From Candidatus Thiodiazotropha sp. (ex Myrtea sp. 'scaly one' KF741663) (GTDB lineage: Bacteria > Pseudomonadota > Gammaproteobacteria > Chromatiales > Chromatiaceae): a stretch of 64,000 nucleotides of DNA. This document shows, piece after piece, positions 47,140 to 56,176 of the stretch. Numbering within the stretch: position 1 is the first letter of the stretch; each line of letters opens with the position of its first letter. Location of the stretch: assembly GCA_025655555.1 (NCBI GenBank), contig JAHXIQ010000002.1, positions 783,739-847,738 on the forward strand, written 5' to 3'. Position numbers and translations under genes: made by a program. The notes under the pieces are model-generated. The model ran no database searches and was not told the DNA's origin. It was given only the letters and a program-made list of their open reading frames with translations.

Positions 47140-48011
47140 CAGATCAAACCAGACCAGCGCAGATAAGCCTGATTGATCTGCTCACCCCACATTAGGCTAA
47201 TCCAACCGGCAGCCGTCAGATAAGGGCCAAAAGGGATTGGGATGTTTCTGTCTCGCCCGCGCAGTACGATCAGGGAGACACCAACTATGGCGCCTACCAA
47301 GGCGGACAGTAGGATGATCTGAGGTAAATATTGCCATCCAAGCCAGGCGCCGAGCATGGCGAGGAGCTTGAAATCACCATAACCCATTCCCTCTTTGCCG
47401 GTGAGACGCTTGAATAGTTGATAGACACTCCAGAGAGAGAGATAACCTACAGCAGCACCAATAATGGCCGATTGGGGATCGGTAAAGATTCCACTCAGAC
47501 TGAGCAGGAGTCCTGTCCAGAGGAAAGGCAGGGTGATGCTATCCGGCAGAAGTTGAGTATCGAAGTCGATCATGCTGAGTGCGATCAGCGACCAAGTCAG
47601 AAACAGTGCGGCTAGCATCTCCCAGCTCACACCAAAATGGAGGGCAACCGCCAGAGAGAACAGCCCGGAGATCGTCTCAATTATCGGGTAACGGGGGCTG
47701 ATTGATGTGTGGCAGTTTGAACAGCGGCCTTTCAGTACAAGCCAGCTGACAACTGGAATATTTTCCCAAGCACGGATTCTGTGGTTGCAGTTGGGGCAGT
47801 GTGAAGCGGGATAGTTTAGATTGAAAGTGTGCTCTTCTGTGTCGATTGATTGCCCAAGATGCTCATGACAGTCCTTAGTCCATTGCGCTTCCATCATCTT
47901 CGGCAGGCGATAGATTACTACATTGAGGAAGCTGCCGACTGCGAGGCCGACAAAAAAAACAAAAAGGGTAAAGAGCAAGCTGTCGTACTCAAAGTACTCT
48001 ATAAGGGTCAC
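47139..48011 (-). CDS. pilD: Prepilin peptidase/N-methyltransferase PilD
   Basis: A 290-residue inner-membrane aspartyl protease that cleaves the leader of type IV pilins and methylates the new N-terminus. The cytosolic loop carries two CxxC pairs (CPNCNHRIRAWENIPVVSW and GRCSNCHTSISPRYP). The catalytic aspartates are in MIDFDTQLLPD and the GYGDFKLL motif. About eight TM segments follow. Both pilins in this locus, and any type II secretion pseudopilins elsewhere, are expected substrates. Confidence 0.96.
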   Translation of the reverse strand: MTLIEYFEYDSLLFTLFVFFVGLAVGSFLNVVIYRLPKMMEAQWTKDCHEHLGQSIDTEEHTFNLNYPASHCPNCNHRIRAWENIPVVSWLVLKGRCSNCHTSISPRYPIIETISGLFSLAVALHFGVSWEMLAALFLTWSLIALSMIDFDTQLLPDSITLPFLWTGLLLSLSGIFTDPQSAIIGAAVGYLSLWSVYQLFKRLTGKEGMGYGDFKLLAMLGAWLGWQYLPQIILLSALVGAIVGVSLIVLRGRDRNIPIPFGPYLTAAGWISLMWGEQINQAYLRWSGLI

Positions 48012-48037
48012 TAAACTATACTAAATCGAATGCTACT

Positions 48038-49279
48038 TTAATTGCCCATGATTGCTGTACCCATCTTGAAAATAGGTAAGTACATAGCAATGACAAGACC
48101 GCCAATGAGGGTACCTAAAATCACCATGATTAGAGGTTCAAGCAGACTGCTCATAGAGTCAACTGCATTATCAACTTGCTCCTCATAAAAGCTTGCTACT
48201 TTATTCAACATGTCATCTAGTGCTCCAGACTCCTCACCAATAGCTACCATCTGAATAACCATGTTCGGGAAGAGATTGCGTTGTTTCATGGAAAGTTGCA
48301 ATGACTGCCCTGTTGCAACATCTTCCCGCATTCTCAATACGGCATCACTGTAGACGACATTACCAGTTGCACCAGATACAGAGTCAAGTGCTTCAACGAG
48401 TGGAACGCCTGCGGCCGACATGGTTGCTAGTGTACGTGCAAATCTGGATATAGCGGCTTTATGTAGAATACTTCCAATTACTGGTATTTTTAATAAGGTT
48501 TTATCAATGGCCTGTCTGAATTTTCGGGATCTTTTCCACGTGTATGAAAATAAATATCCACATCCTACAGCACCCAATAATATTGCCCACCAATAGGCCT
48601 GAACAAAATGGGAAATTTGTACAACTACTCTAGTGAAAGCAGGTAGATCTGCTCCGAACCCTCTGAAAAGGTTCTCAAATTGCGGAATTACGAATATCAT
48701 GATGATAGCTGTAACGACAATGGCGACTAAAATTACAGCGACAGGATAGAAAAGGGCTTTTTTGATTTTTCCTTTGATGGATTCCGTTTTTTCTTTGTAG
48801 GTGGCGATTTTATCTAATAAATCCTCTAATACACCTGCGTGTTCACCTGCGCGAACGAGATTGACAAACAGATCATCGAAATAGAGGGGGTGTTTTCTCA
48901 GTGCATCAGCAAGAGCGGTTCCGCCCTCAACATCAGACTTAATTGAAAGAATCAGCTCTTGCATGGAGGGATTTTCATGGCCTCTACCAACAATTTCAAA
49001 GGCTTGAACCATAGGTACGCCGGCACTCATCATGGTTGCTAATTGACGACTAAAAACAGCTACATCTGCGCTTGTGATTCTTTTTTTACCAGTGGAGAAA
49101 AAGGGAGATGCTTTTTTTCTAATTTTTAGTGGATTTATACCTTGTCTTCTCAGGTCTGCTCTGACCATGGCTACATTAGTTGCCCTCGTCTCACCTGCAA
49201 TTCGAGACCCTCTCTTATCACTTCCCTCCCAAGAATAGAGGTTGGATTTTGGTTGTACCTTTTTCGGTGGAGGCGCCAT
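48038..49279 (-). CDS. pilC: Type IV pilus inner-membrane platform protein PilC
   Basis: A 413-residue protein with two T2SSF domains and three main TM segments. ASAGVPMVQAFEIVGRGHENPSMQELILSIKSDVEGG and its partner repeat MSAAGVPLVEALDSVSGATGN mark the duplicated domain. The final TM is LIGGLVIAMYLPIFKMGTAIMG. It turns the motion of PilB/PilT into pilin assembly. It lies 3 bases after pilB. Confidence 0.96.
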   Translation of the reverse strand: MAPPPKKVQPKSNLYSWEGSDKRGSRIAGETRATNVAMVRADLRRQGINPLKIRKKASPFFSTGKKRITSADVAVFSRQLATMMSAGVPMVQAFEIVGRGHENPSMQELILSIKSDVEGGTALADALRKHPLYFDDLFVNLVRAGEHAGVLEDLLDKIATYKEKTESIKGKIKKALFYPVAVILVAIVVTAIIMIFVIPQFENLFRGFGADLPAFTRVVVQISHFVQAYWWAILLGAVGCGYLFSYTWKRSRKFRQAIDKTLLKIPVIGSILHKAAISRFARTLATMSAAGVPLVEALDSVSGATGNVVYSDAVLRMREDVATGQSLQLSMKQRNLFPNMVIQMVAIGEESGALDDMLNKVASFYEEQVDNAVDSMSSLLEPLIMVILGTLIGGLVIAMYLPIFKMGTAIMGN

Positions 49280-49282
49280 GGG

Positions 49283-50998
49283 TTAGTCCTTGGTTACCCT
49301 GTTGAGTTCGTTGAGACTGGTTATGCCTTGCATTACTTTTCGTAGGCCGGATTTTCTAAGATTGTAAACATTTTCTTCTTCAGCCTGTTTTTCCAATTGC
49401 AGTGATGTTCCCCCTTCCATGATGATCTTACCCATTTCCTCAGAAACGGGCATCACTTGGAATATACCAACACGCCCCTTGTATCCGTTGGTACATAAGT
49501 CACACCCTACAGGTTTGTAGATTGTAAATCCTGAAGCGATGTCATCTTCAGTAAAACCCTCTTCCAATAGGGCTCCTCTGGGCAGGTCATCGGGTGTCTT
49601 GCAGTGTTCGCAGAGACGCCTGGCCAGTCGTTGCGCCATGATCAGTAAGACCGAGGAGGCAATATTGAAGGGAGGTATGCCCATGTTGGCAAGGCGGGTC
49701 AGTGTCTGGGGGGCGTCGTTGGTATGTAGGGTTGAAAGAACAAGGTGACCTGTCTGAGCGGCCTTGACAGCGATTTCTGCAGTTTCCAGGTCGCGAATCT
49801 CGCCGACCATAACAATATCTGGATCTTGTCGCAGGAAAGCTCTCAACGCTTCAGCAAAAGTCAGGCCTGTTTTGACGTTGGTATTAACCTGGTTGATACC
49901 CGCAACCTGGATCTCGACCGGGTCCTCAGCCGTAGAGATATTGACGTCAGGGTTGTTGAGCAAATTAAGGGCAGTGTATAGGCTGACCGTCTTACCGCTA
50001 CCGGTTGGGCCTGTGACGAGGATCATGCCATAGGGCTTGTTAATGGAGGACATGAAGGCTTTTCGCTGCTCTTCCTCGAATCCAAGTGCCTCAATACCTA
50101 ACTGGGCGCTGGTGGGATCGAGAATACGCAGGACGATCTTTTCACCGTAGAGGGTTGGGCAGGTATTGACACGAAAATCGATGGAGCGGGATTTCGATAA
50201 CTTCATTTTGATGCGCCCATCTTGGGGCACTCTGCGCTCGGCGATATTCATGCGCGACATGACTTTGATCCGGCTCGAGAGGCGGTTGGCCAGATTTGAG
50301 GGTGGATTGGCTACCTCATGCAACATGCCGTCCTGTCGGTATCGAATCCTATACGTGTGTTCGTAAGGCTCAAAATGCACATCGGATACCCCTTGATTGA
50401 TTGCATCAAGAAGTATTTTGTTGATGTAGCGGACCACTGGTGCTTCATCGACATCTAGATTTGAGTCATCTCCCGGCTTATCTTCATCACCGGTCGAGAT
50501 GTCGAGGTTATCCAGGTCGGCATCGAGCAGCTCGTCCATGCTGCTCTCCTGGTCCTCGAGGACCTTATCAATGATTTTAGTGAGCTTCTCTTCCTCAACC
50601 AGAATGGCCTCAGATGCCAAGCCGGTACTGAATCGAATCTCATCCAGCCCCTGATGATTCGTAGGGTCGGATACTGCCAGAAACAGTCGATTGCCACGTT
50701 TGAAAAGTGGCAGCGTATGGTGTGTTCTCACCAGTTTTTCAGCAACCAATTCTCGAGGTACGACATCTAAGTCAATCACATCCAGGTCAAAGATGGGTAC
50801 ACCAAACCCGCGAGATGCGGATATGGCGATATCGAGGCTATTAAGTATATTTTTTTCTACAAGGTGGGTAACGAATGGGATTTTTTTCTTGAGTGATTCT
50901 TCAAATGCGCGTTCAGCCTGATCCTCCGGTATCAGGTTGTCTTGGATCAGACAGCGAGCCAAGCCGCTTAAGTTGATTTGTGGTTTTGTGGTTGCCAT
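49283..50998 (-). CDS. pilB: Type IV pilus extension ATPase PilB
   Basis: A 571-residue hexameric ATPase. It has an N-terminal MshEN-like domain (~1-150), Walker A GPTGSGKT at 330-337, the Asp box with TAEDPVE, Walker B region IVMVGEIRDLETAEIAVKAAQTGH, and a tetracysteine zinc site (CEHCK...CDLCTNGYKGR). MshEN domains can bind c-di-GMP, which may connect it to the GGDEF-EAL protein at 38607. The 280-base gap upstream (50999-51278) shows no gene and no certain promoter. Confidence 0.96.
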   Translation of the reverse strand: MATTKPQINLSGLARCLIQDNLIPEDQAERAFEESLKKKIPFVTHLVEKNILNSLDIAISASRGFGVPIFDLDVIDLDVVPRELVAEKLVRTHHTLPLFKRGNRLFLAVSDPTNHQGLDEIRFSTGLASEAILVEEEKLTKIIDKVLEDQESSMDELLDADLDNLDISTGDEDKPGDDSNLDVDEAPVVRYINKILLDAINQGVSDVHFEPYEHTYRIRYRQDGMLHEVANPPSNLANRLSSRIKVMSRMNIAERRVPQDGRIKMKLSKSRSIDFRVNTCPTLYGEKIVLRILDPTSAQLGIEALGFEEEQRKAFMSSINKPYGMILVTGPTGSGKTVSLYTALNLLNNPDVNISTAEDPVEIQVAGINQVNTNVKTGLTFAEALRAFLRQDPDIVMVGEIRDLETAEIAVKAAQTGHLVLSTLHTNDAPQTLTRLANMGIPPFNIASSVLLIMAQRLARRLCEHCKTPDDLPRGALLEEGFTEDDIASGFTIYKPVGCDLCTNGYKGRVGIFQVMPVSEEMGKIIMEGGTSLQLEKQAEEENVYNLRKSGLRKVMQGITSLNELNRVTKD

Positions 50999-51278
50999 TC
51001 TGTTAGCTGATCAATGTACTCGGATTCATAAATCTTCAATATAGGCTGGAATATATCAGACTTTACTTTAGTAAAAGGCGATCTTGGCATGAATATAGCT
51101 TCTTATCTGATATGAATCAATAAGATAGAACGTGATGTGATTACAAAGACGGGCGATGTCATTCCCCTAGGTAAGTCGCAAACATCCTGTTTCGCATAGC
51201 TTGTAAGATATAGCATTTGAATACACTGAATTTGGTATTAAAGCAGGTTTGATAATTTAATCGGCCTATGTTTTTGCA

Positions 51279-51698
51279 TCAAAGTGTGTCACAGACAAAG
51301 GTTCCCGCAGTCTGGTCCCTGTTACACTGAATAGTGGCTCTGCCATCCACTGATGTTACGGTGAGTGTATAGCTAGTGGCTATGCCAGTAGCTCCCGCTA
51401 CAACGCTATAGCGGTACTGATTGCCGTCACTGTCTGGTCTCCATCCCAGATCGCCGGTTTCAAGTGTGTTTGCGCCAGAGGGAATCCAAGTCCCCGCAAT
51501 ATATGTGGTCTCATCCAGGAAATAATCTTCTAGTGCGAGCCTTAGTGGTTCAGCATTCTGTCGGGTTGTATGGATGCGGGCTTCATCTACATAATCGGTG
51601 TAGAAGGGTATCGCAATGGTGCCAATGATGGCCAATATGGCCATGACGACTAGTAGCTCTATAAGAGTCAGACCTTTGCATCTTTCTATACCAGCCAT
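51279..51698 (-). CDS. Type IV pilin-like protein, probably minor or alternative pilin
   Basis: A 139-residue prepilin with a nine-residue leader ending CKG, cleavage before LTLIELLVVMAILAIIGTIAIPFYTDY, and Glu5 of the mature protein present. Residue +1 is Leu instead of the usual Phe. The C-terminal Cys125/Cys136 pair would close a small disulfide loop. The sequence resembles PilE-like minor pilins. It lies downstream of the larger pilin gene behind a strong hairpin, so it may be expressed by read-through. Confidence 0.85.
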   Translation of the reverse strand: MAGIERCKGLTLIELLVVMAILAIIGTIAIPFYTDYVDEARIHTTRQNAEPLRLALEDYFLDETTYIAGTWIPSGANTLETGDLGWRPDSDGNQYRYSVVAGATGIATSYTLTVTSVDGRATIQCNRDQTAGTFVCDTL

Positions 51699-51767
51699 AG
51701 CAGTTTCCCTAAGATGTATGTCTGTGAGTTTATCAAGGCTTGCGTCAATGTAGCTTAGTGCAGAATG

Positions 51768-51808
51768 AAACTTAGTCCCATAACTGATCGACAGTTGGGA
51801 CTAAGTTT
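51768..51808 (-). terminator. Long hairpin between the two pilin genes
   Basis: AAACTTAGTCCCA (51768-51780) and TGGGACTAAGTTT (51796-51808) form a perfect 13-bp stem, with ACTG/CAGT able to extend it across a small bulge. It starts 22 bases past the larger pilin's stop codon. Only a short T-rich stretch follows on the leftward strand, so it probably gives partial termination or protects the abundant pilin mRNA. Confidence 0.65.
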
Positions 51809-51830
51809 TACTGGACTAGCATTTTCGATG

Positions 51831-52328
51831 CTATGGCCTGGATACTACCCCATTACGGTTAATGATGGCAGTTTGCACTTGCACGTCCGCAGTGCCATCC
51901 CCATCAGGATCGTAAGCTGGACGTGTGATGGTGATTAGTGGGCTGGCGAATGTACCACCCGCGGTACTAACACCAAGAACACCATTAGCTGCATCTGCAG
52001 CAGCAGCAAACTGATTGCCACCACCATCAGGTGCAAAATTACCATCCGGGTTGAAGAGTCCAATCCAGGCATTGGCAACGGTAGGATTCAGGTCTGGATA
52101 GGTGGCGGCGTCAATTGTGCCATCTGCATCTCGGGCACGCTGGGCTTCCATCTTTGCCATGGCTGCCTTGGCGGCATGGATGGCCTCTTCATAGGCGGTA
52201 TTCATCTTTGAGATCTTCGACTCAAGAATGTATGAATTGTATGCAGGAATCGCTATCGCGGCGAGGATAGCGATGATCGCCACCACGATCATCAGTTCGA
52301 TAAGGGTAAAACCAGATTGTTTTTTCAT
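51831..52328 (-). CDS. pilA: Type IV major pilin, PilA-like
   Basis: The 165-residue prepilin starts [34 protein letters not shown]. The leader is six residues, cut before Phe, and mature Glu5 is present. The globular part is unusually free of cysteine, so the common C-terminal disulfide is missing. It has Asp/Gly-rich stretches ([13 protein letters not shown] and [10 protein letters not shown]) that might bind calcium. The ATG at 52328 is chosen because it gives the short basic leader; the open frame extends to 52376. A sigma-54 promoter lies upstream. Confidence 0.9.
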   Translation of the reverse strand: MKKQSGFTLIELMIVVAIIAILAAIAIPAYNSYILESKISKMNTAYEEAIHAAKAAMAKMEAQRARDADGTIDAATYPDLNPTVANAWIGLFNPDGNFAPDGGGNQFAAAADAANGVLGVSTAGGTFASPLITITRPAYDPDGDGTADVQVQTAIINRNGVVSRP

Positions 52329-52421
52329 CAGTTTAACGCTCCATTTTTGGGTTGGTGCATGGGTTATCGGTGTCAAGTTCCGAAACTTTAGCCCGAATTT
52401 TCACGGGGTTACCCAATCAAA

Positions 52422-52437
52422 AGCAGGTGATGTGCCA
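52422..52437 (-). promoter_or_regulatory. Sigma-54 (-24/-12) promoter of the major pilin gene
   Basis: On the minus strand TGGCACATCACCTGCT matches the RpoN consensus TGGCAC-N5-TTGCW with one mismatch and correct GG-GC spacing. Transcription would start near 52411, leaving a leader of about 83 bases before the pilin ATG. Confidence 0.85.
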
Positions 52438-52571
52438 ATTGTGCTTACAATAGAAGTGGAGCAAGCTTCTCCGTGATTTAACTATCTGATAAATCATATG
52501 TTAATGGGGTTTGTTAAATTTTTTTTCACTATCTTCTGAATGCGTGGCTGATTCTTGAGCCGTCATCCGCA

Positions 52572-52607
52572 TGTCCTGCAGTGTCAGACTGTGACAAATA
52601 TTGTCAC
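52572..52607 (-). promoter_or_regulatory. Candidate PilR-binding cluster
   Basis: Four TGTC/GACA motifs lie within 36 bases: TGTC at 52572 and 52582, and the perfect palindrome GTGACAAATATTGTCAC at 52591-52607. Pseudomonas PilR binds clustered TGTC-type motifs upstream of pilA. These lie about 135-170 bases upstream of the -24 box, a normal enhancer distance. Confidence 0.6.
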
Positions 52608-52687
52608 TTTCGATTGGAATAACATGGGTTGAAAGGTGGTCTGAGTCACGCACTATTTGAGAAATTGAGCACTTAACGAGACGTAAA

Positions 52688-52703
52688 TGTGAAATCGATC
52701 ACG
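52688..52703. promoter_or_regulatory. CRP/Vfr-like palindrome
   Basis: TGTGA-N6-TCACG with flanking AAA matches the CRP half-site pattern and spacing. It lies between the 3' end of pilR and the pilin control region. It could add catabolite/Vfr-type control to pilin expression, or be fortuitous. Confidence 0.4.
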
Positions 52704-52720
52704 TTCTATTGCTGCAGTGA

Positions 52721-54067
52721 TTACTCGATACCGAGTTTTTCCAGCCGGTAGCGCAGGGATCGCAGGCTCATCCCCAACATTTTTGCTGCTGCCGTCCTGT
52801 TCCAGCGTGTTTCATCCAGTGCCTTTATGATGGCTTGCCGCTCGACTTCTTCCATCATATCCCCCAGGGGCTGGGTTTCATTTCTCTTCGGGGTGTCTGT
52901 TTGAGAGAACTCAGGTAGGTGCAGGTCGTCCGCCTCCAGTATGCTGCCGTCACACAGGGTGATGGTTCTTTCGAGAATGTTTTCCAACTCCCTGATGTTG
53001 CCGGGGAATGGATAATCCCGCAGCCGCTTGAGTGCCGAGGCTGAGAGCCTGGGTTTGTCGATGCTGTTGTGGCGTGCCAGCTGGGTGAGGAAGTGCTGAG
53101 AGAGCAGGGGGATATCCTCAGGGCGTTCTCTCAATGAGGGCAGCGGCAACTCGATGACATTGATACGGTAAAAGAGATCCTGTCTGAATTCGCCGTTCTC
53201 TACCAGTTGTGAAAGATTTTTGTGTGTCGCACTGATGATGCGGACATCCACTGGGAGCTCCAGTTGTCTGCCGACAGGACGGATATGTTTCTCTTGAATG
53301 GCCCGCAGCAGTTTGACCTGCATGTGCAGCGGCAGATCAGCCACCTCGTCAAGAAACAGGGTGCCGCCATCGGCGGTTTGAAAGAGGCCCTCCTTGTCAC
53401 TGCCAGCACCGGTAAAGCTACCCTTTTTGTGGCCAAAGAGCTCACTCTCCATCAATTCCTGGGGGATGGCGCCGCAGTTGACCGCCACGAAGGCGTGATC
53501 GGCACGAGGGCCCTGCTGATGGATCAGACGTGCCGCCAGCTCCTTACCTGTGCCCGATTCCCCGCTGATATAGACAGGGGCCTGACTGCGGGCAAGCTTG
53601 CCGATGAGCTGGCGTACGCGCTCCATAGATTGAGATTTGCCGAGGAGCGGGACAGTATCCTTATTGCGTTTGTCCTGGTTTTTGTCGGCGGTGGCGGGCC
53701 TGCCCAATTTTATCGCCTTCTCTACCAGTTTGCGCAGGATTTCCAGATCCACCGGTTTGGAGACAAAGTCGAAGGCACCGGCCTTGAGGGCTTGAACGGC
53801 AGATTCCATATTGCCGTGTGCAGTGATCATGGCCACCGGCAGGCTGGGATAGTGTTCGCTGATATGTCGTACCAGGTCGATGCCGTTGCCGTCCGGCAGG
53901 CGCATGTCGGTCAGGCAGAGATCGAAAGGTTGCTCAGTCAGTCGTTGCCGGGCGGCGCCAAGGTCGAGTACCGACTGGGCATCGATACCCATGCGTAGCA
54001 GCGTGATTTCCAGCAGCTCGCAGATGTCCGGTTCGTCATCAACGATTAATGCCAATGGCTGTGTCAT
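52721..54067 (-). CDS. pilR: Sigma-54-dependent response regulator PilR
   Basis: A 448-residue NtrC-type activator. The receiver has phosphorylation site Asp54 (LCLTDMRLPDG). The AAA+ domain has GESGTGKE and ELFGHKKGSFTGAGSDKEG; the GSFTGA loop contacts sigma-54. The Fis-type helix-turn-helix is NRTAAAKMLGMSLRSLRYRLEKLGI. It shares one base with pilS and lies upstream of the sigma-54 pilin promoter it should activate. Confidence 0.95.
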   Translation of the reverse strand: MTQPLALIVDDEPDICELLEITLLRMGIDAQSVLDLGAARQRLTEQPFDLCLTDMRLPDGNGIDLVRHISEHYPSLPVAMITAHGNMESAVQALKAGAFDFVSKPVDLEILRKLVEKAIKLGRPATADKNQDKRNKDTVPLLGKSQSMERVRQLIGKLARSQAPVYISGESGTGKELAARLIHQQGPRADHAFVAVNCGAIPQELMESELFGHKKGSFTGAGSDKEGLFQTADGGTLFLDEVADLPLHMQVKLLRAIQEKHIRPVGRQLELPVDVRIISATHKNLSQLVENGEFRQDLFYRINVIELPLPSLRERPEDIPLLSQHFLTQLARHNSIDKPRLSASALKRLRDYPFPGNIRELENILERTITLCDGSILEADDLHLPEFSQTDTPKRNETQPLGDMMEEVERQAIIKALDETRWNRTAAAKMLGMSLRSLRYRLEKLGIE

Positions 54068-55710
54068 CAGGCATTGTCCTCAGTACGCCAGTGATTGAAA
54101 TGAAGTCTAAAACAACTGCCACCGGTGGGGCCAGGGATATACTCCAGCCGTATTCTGTTGATCTCACAAAGCTCTTTGGCAATGTAGAGCCCCAGTCCAG
54201 TGCCCTGATTTCTCGTCGTGAAGAAGGGTTCGAAGATCTGCTTGGCAACCTCCGGCTCGATGCCTGGGCCGTTATCGATAATGTCTACCACCGGATGGTC
54301 GTACTCTTGTGTCAAACCGCCGGCGATTTGCAATTGAAGGTTGTCTAGGTCGCCCATGGCCTCTTTTGCATTGTTGCAGAGATTGCTGACGATCTGTCTT
54401 AACTGTTCTGTATCCGCAATAATTTGGCAATTAGCCGGTTCGATCTGTGTATGCAGAATTTTCGAGGTAAAACCCTGGTTCTTTATCATCTCTGAGGTCA
54501 GGTCCTCAAACCAAGGCTTTAACAGGATAGGCTTCGGGTCGCCTGGGCTGCGGCGGGAGAGTTGGAGCACATTTTCGATAACCTGATTCACCCGGGCGGA
54601 ATTGGTCTTGATGATCTCTGTCAGACGTTTGTCGGCAGGATTGAGATCCGGTGATTCATCAAACAGCTGGCTGGCATGGCTGATGGCGCCCAGGGGATTG
54701 CGGATCTCATGGGCAATGCTGGCCGTCAAGCGGCCAAGGGAGGCCAGTTTCATCTGCAATGCCTCCCGGGTGATCTGGGAGGTATCCTCCAGAAAAATCA
54801 ATACATCCCCGGCATCGCGGCTGCCCAAGGGCTTGAAATGTGCCTTGAGCTCCGGCCCCTGACTTTGTGATTGGAAGGGTGTCGGATCATAGGTGATATC
54901 TTTGCGCCAGTGTTTGATTCTTTTGCTTAATTCGGGGGAGGCAGCGAGGAGGCCGCTGCCGACTGCAGCTGTCGGCATGCCCAAAAGATGCCAGGCAGGG
55001 TTGTTGATCATCAGTATTCTGTCGTCTGCATCGAGTACCAGCACCCCGGTTCTCATGTGTTGGATTACATACTCATTGATCATCGCCATGTGCCCCAGCT
55101 CATCCGCTCGGGCCTGGGCCAGTGCTTCGCTCGCGCGAGCACGCCCACTCAGAACAAGCGTCAATAGGGCAGTGGCAAAGAAAACACCACCCAGAAAACC
55201 GGCTTGAGAAAAGCGAACCTCGACCATGCCGTTGAAATGGCTATAGAGCTGTTCTGCGATCACGGCCAATGCCGCTAGGGCGGCAAACAGGAGTGCGGCA
55301 CGCCCTCCCATGATCAGCGCACCACCGGTAATAGAGACAGCAATCAGCATGCCCATGCCGCTTTGTACGCCACCGCTGGCGTGCATCAACAGTGTAATGG
55401 CGGCGATATCGACGAAGAGTATCAGGTAGGCCTGGTGTTCCGGTTGCGGTGAGCGCCAATACCAGAAGAGAGCGGAGAGGATGGTCAAACCTGTATATAG
55501 GGTAACGATGAAGGCGAAAAGCTCAGGATCTGTCTGGCCTAAAAAACCGGGTCCAGTCCCGCTGTAAAAAAAGTAGACTAGAAACAGCGTCAGGGTGATG
55601 CGGTAGAGCAGGAACAGTCGCAGAGACCGCCAGTGTAGTGAGTCATTGGCATCGAGCCGCTGGTCTTCGGCATCGATTCTTTCCTGTAGGGTCTCCAGCC
55701 TTGCGCGCAT
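54067..55710 (-). CDS. pilS: Sensor histidine kinase PilS
   Basis: The 547-residue kinase has six N-terminal hydrophobic segments (~30-180), a PAS domain (~200-300, VLVLDADDRILMINNPAWHLLG), HisKA with LTASIAHEIRNPLGAISHAS, and ATPase motifs (NLCNNAKEAM, DNGPGIEPEVAKQIFEPF, GTGLGLYIAKEL). In Pseudomonas PilS senses pilin in the membrane through its TM segments and tunes pilA by way of PilR. It is probably transcribed from upstream of the small gene at 55962 or its own promoter. Confidence 0.95.
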   Translation of the reverse strand: MRARLETLQERIDAEDQRLDANDSLHWRSLRLFLLYRITLTLFLVYFFYSGTGPGFLGQTDPELFAFIVTLYTGLTILSALFWYWRSPQPEHQAYLILFVDIAAITLLMHASGGVQSGMGMLIAVSITGGALIMGGRAALLFAALAALAVIAEQLYSHFNGMVEVRFSQAGFLGGVFFATALLTLVLSGRARASEALAQARADELGHMAMINEYVIQHMRTGVLVLDADDRILMINNPAWHLLGMPTAAVGSGLLAASPELSKRIKHWRKDITYDPTPFQSQSQGPELKAHFKPLGSRDAGDVLIFLEDTSQITREALQMKLASLGRLTASIAHEIRNPLGAISHASQLFDESPDLNPADKRLTEIIKTNSARVNQVIENVLQLSRRSPGDPKPILLKPWFEDLTSEMIKNQGFTSKILHTQIEPANCQIIADTEQLRQIVSNLCNNAKEAMGDLDNLQLQIAGGLTQEYDHPVVDIIDNGPGIEPEVAKQIFEPFFTTRNQGTGLGLYIAKELCEINRIRLEYIPGPTGGSCFRLHFNHWRTEDNA

Positions 55711-55722
55711 CAGGCCTATCGC

Positions 55723-55962
55723 TCAGGTATCTTCGTCAGGATTGTCGGCCAGAAGATGGGCCTTGCTGCAGTAGTAGGCGTCGCCATGACTGAGAGCTTC
55801 CTCCCGGGGTAGGTGCAGGCCACAATGTGCGCATTGCACACTGTTAACCGCTTTAGTTCGGGTTTTGCCGCTATTTTGCAGTTTTTTCTGTCGGATCAGA
55901 TGGCGAATGATGAGATAGAGTCCCCACACTGCCAAGCCGAGAAAAAGATATCTGAGTCCCAT
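55723..55962 (-). CDS. PP0621-family small membrane protein with a zinc-like knuckle
   Basis: A 79-residue protein with one N-terminal TM (LRYLFLGLAVWGLYLIIRHLI) and a C-terminal CAHCGLHLPREEAL...YYCSKAH motif likely to bind zinc. It is found in gammaproteobacteria directly upstream of pilS/pilR. The ATG at 55962 is taken because the TM begins there; the open frame to 56058 adds unrelated residues. Function is unknown; the 12-base gap suggests co-transcription with pilSR. Confidence 0.78.
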   Translation of the reverse strand: MGLRYLFLGLAVWGLYLIIRHLIRQKKLQNSGKTRTKAVNSVQCAHCGLHLPREEALSHGDAYYCSKAHLLADNPDEDT

Positions 55963-56176
55963 GGGATGATTCTGTCCAAGCCTACTTTTTGAAATAATAA
56001 CACTTCTATGAACCCAGCAACCTAATATCCCGCGCGCCATCGTCCGCTTGTCAGGCATAACCCGGTCTCTAGATGCTTATCAGTTGTAGATATTGGGCTT
56101 GGGGCTGAATCCATGGATTCAGGTTAGACTGATGCAACGTACCGCAAGCCAGGACAAAACCAGTGAGGAGTTTCCA

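Noticed and set aside
56093..56176. N-terminal extension of NadE from an upstream ATG
   Set aside because: The extension is unlike the family and the TTG at 56177 has a much better Shine-Dalgarno and gives the usual length.
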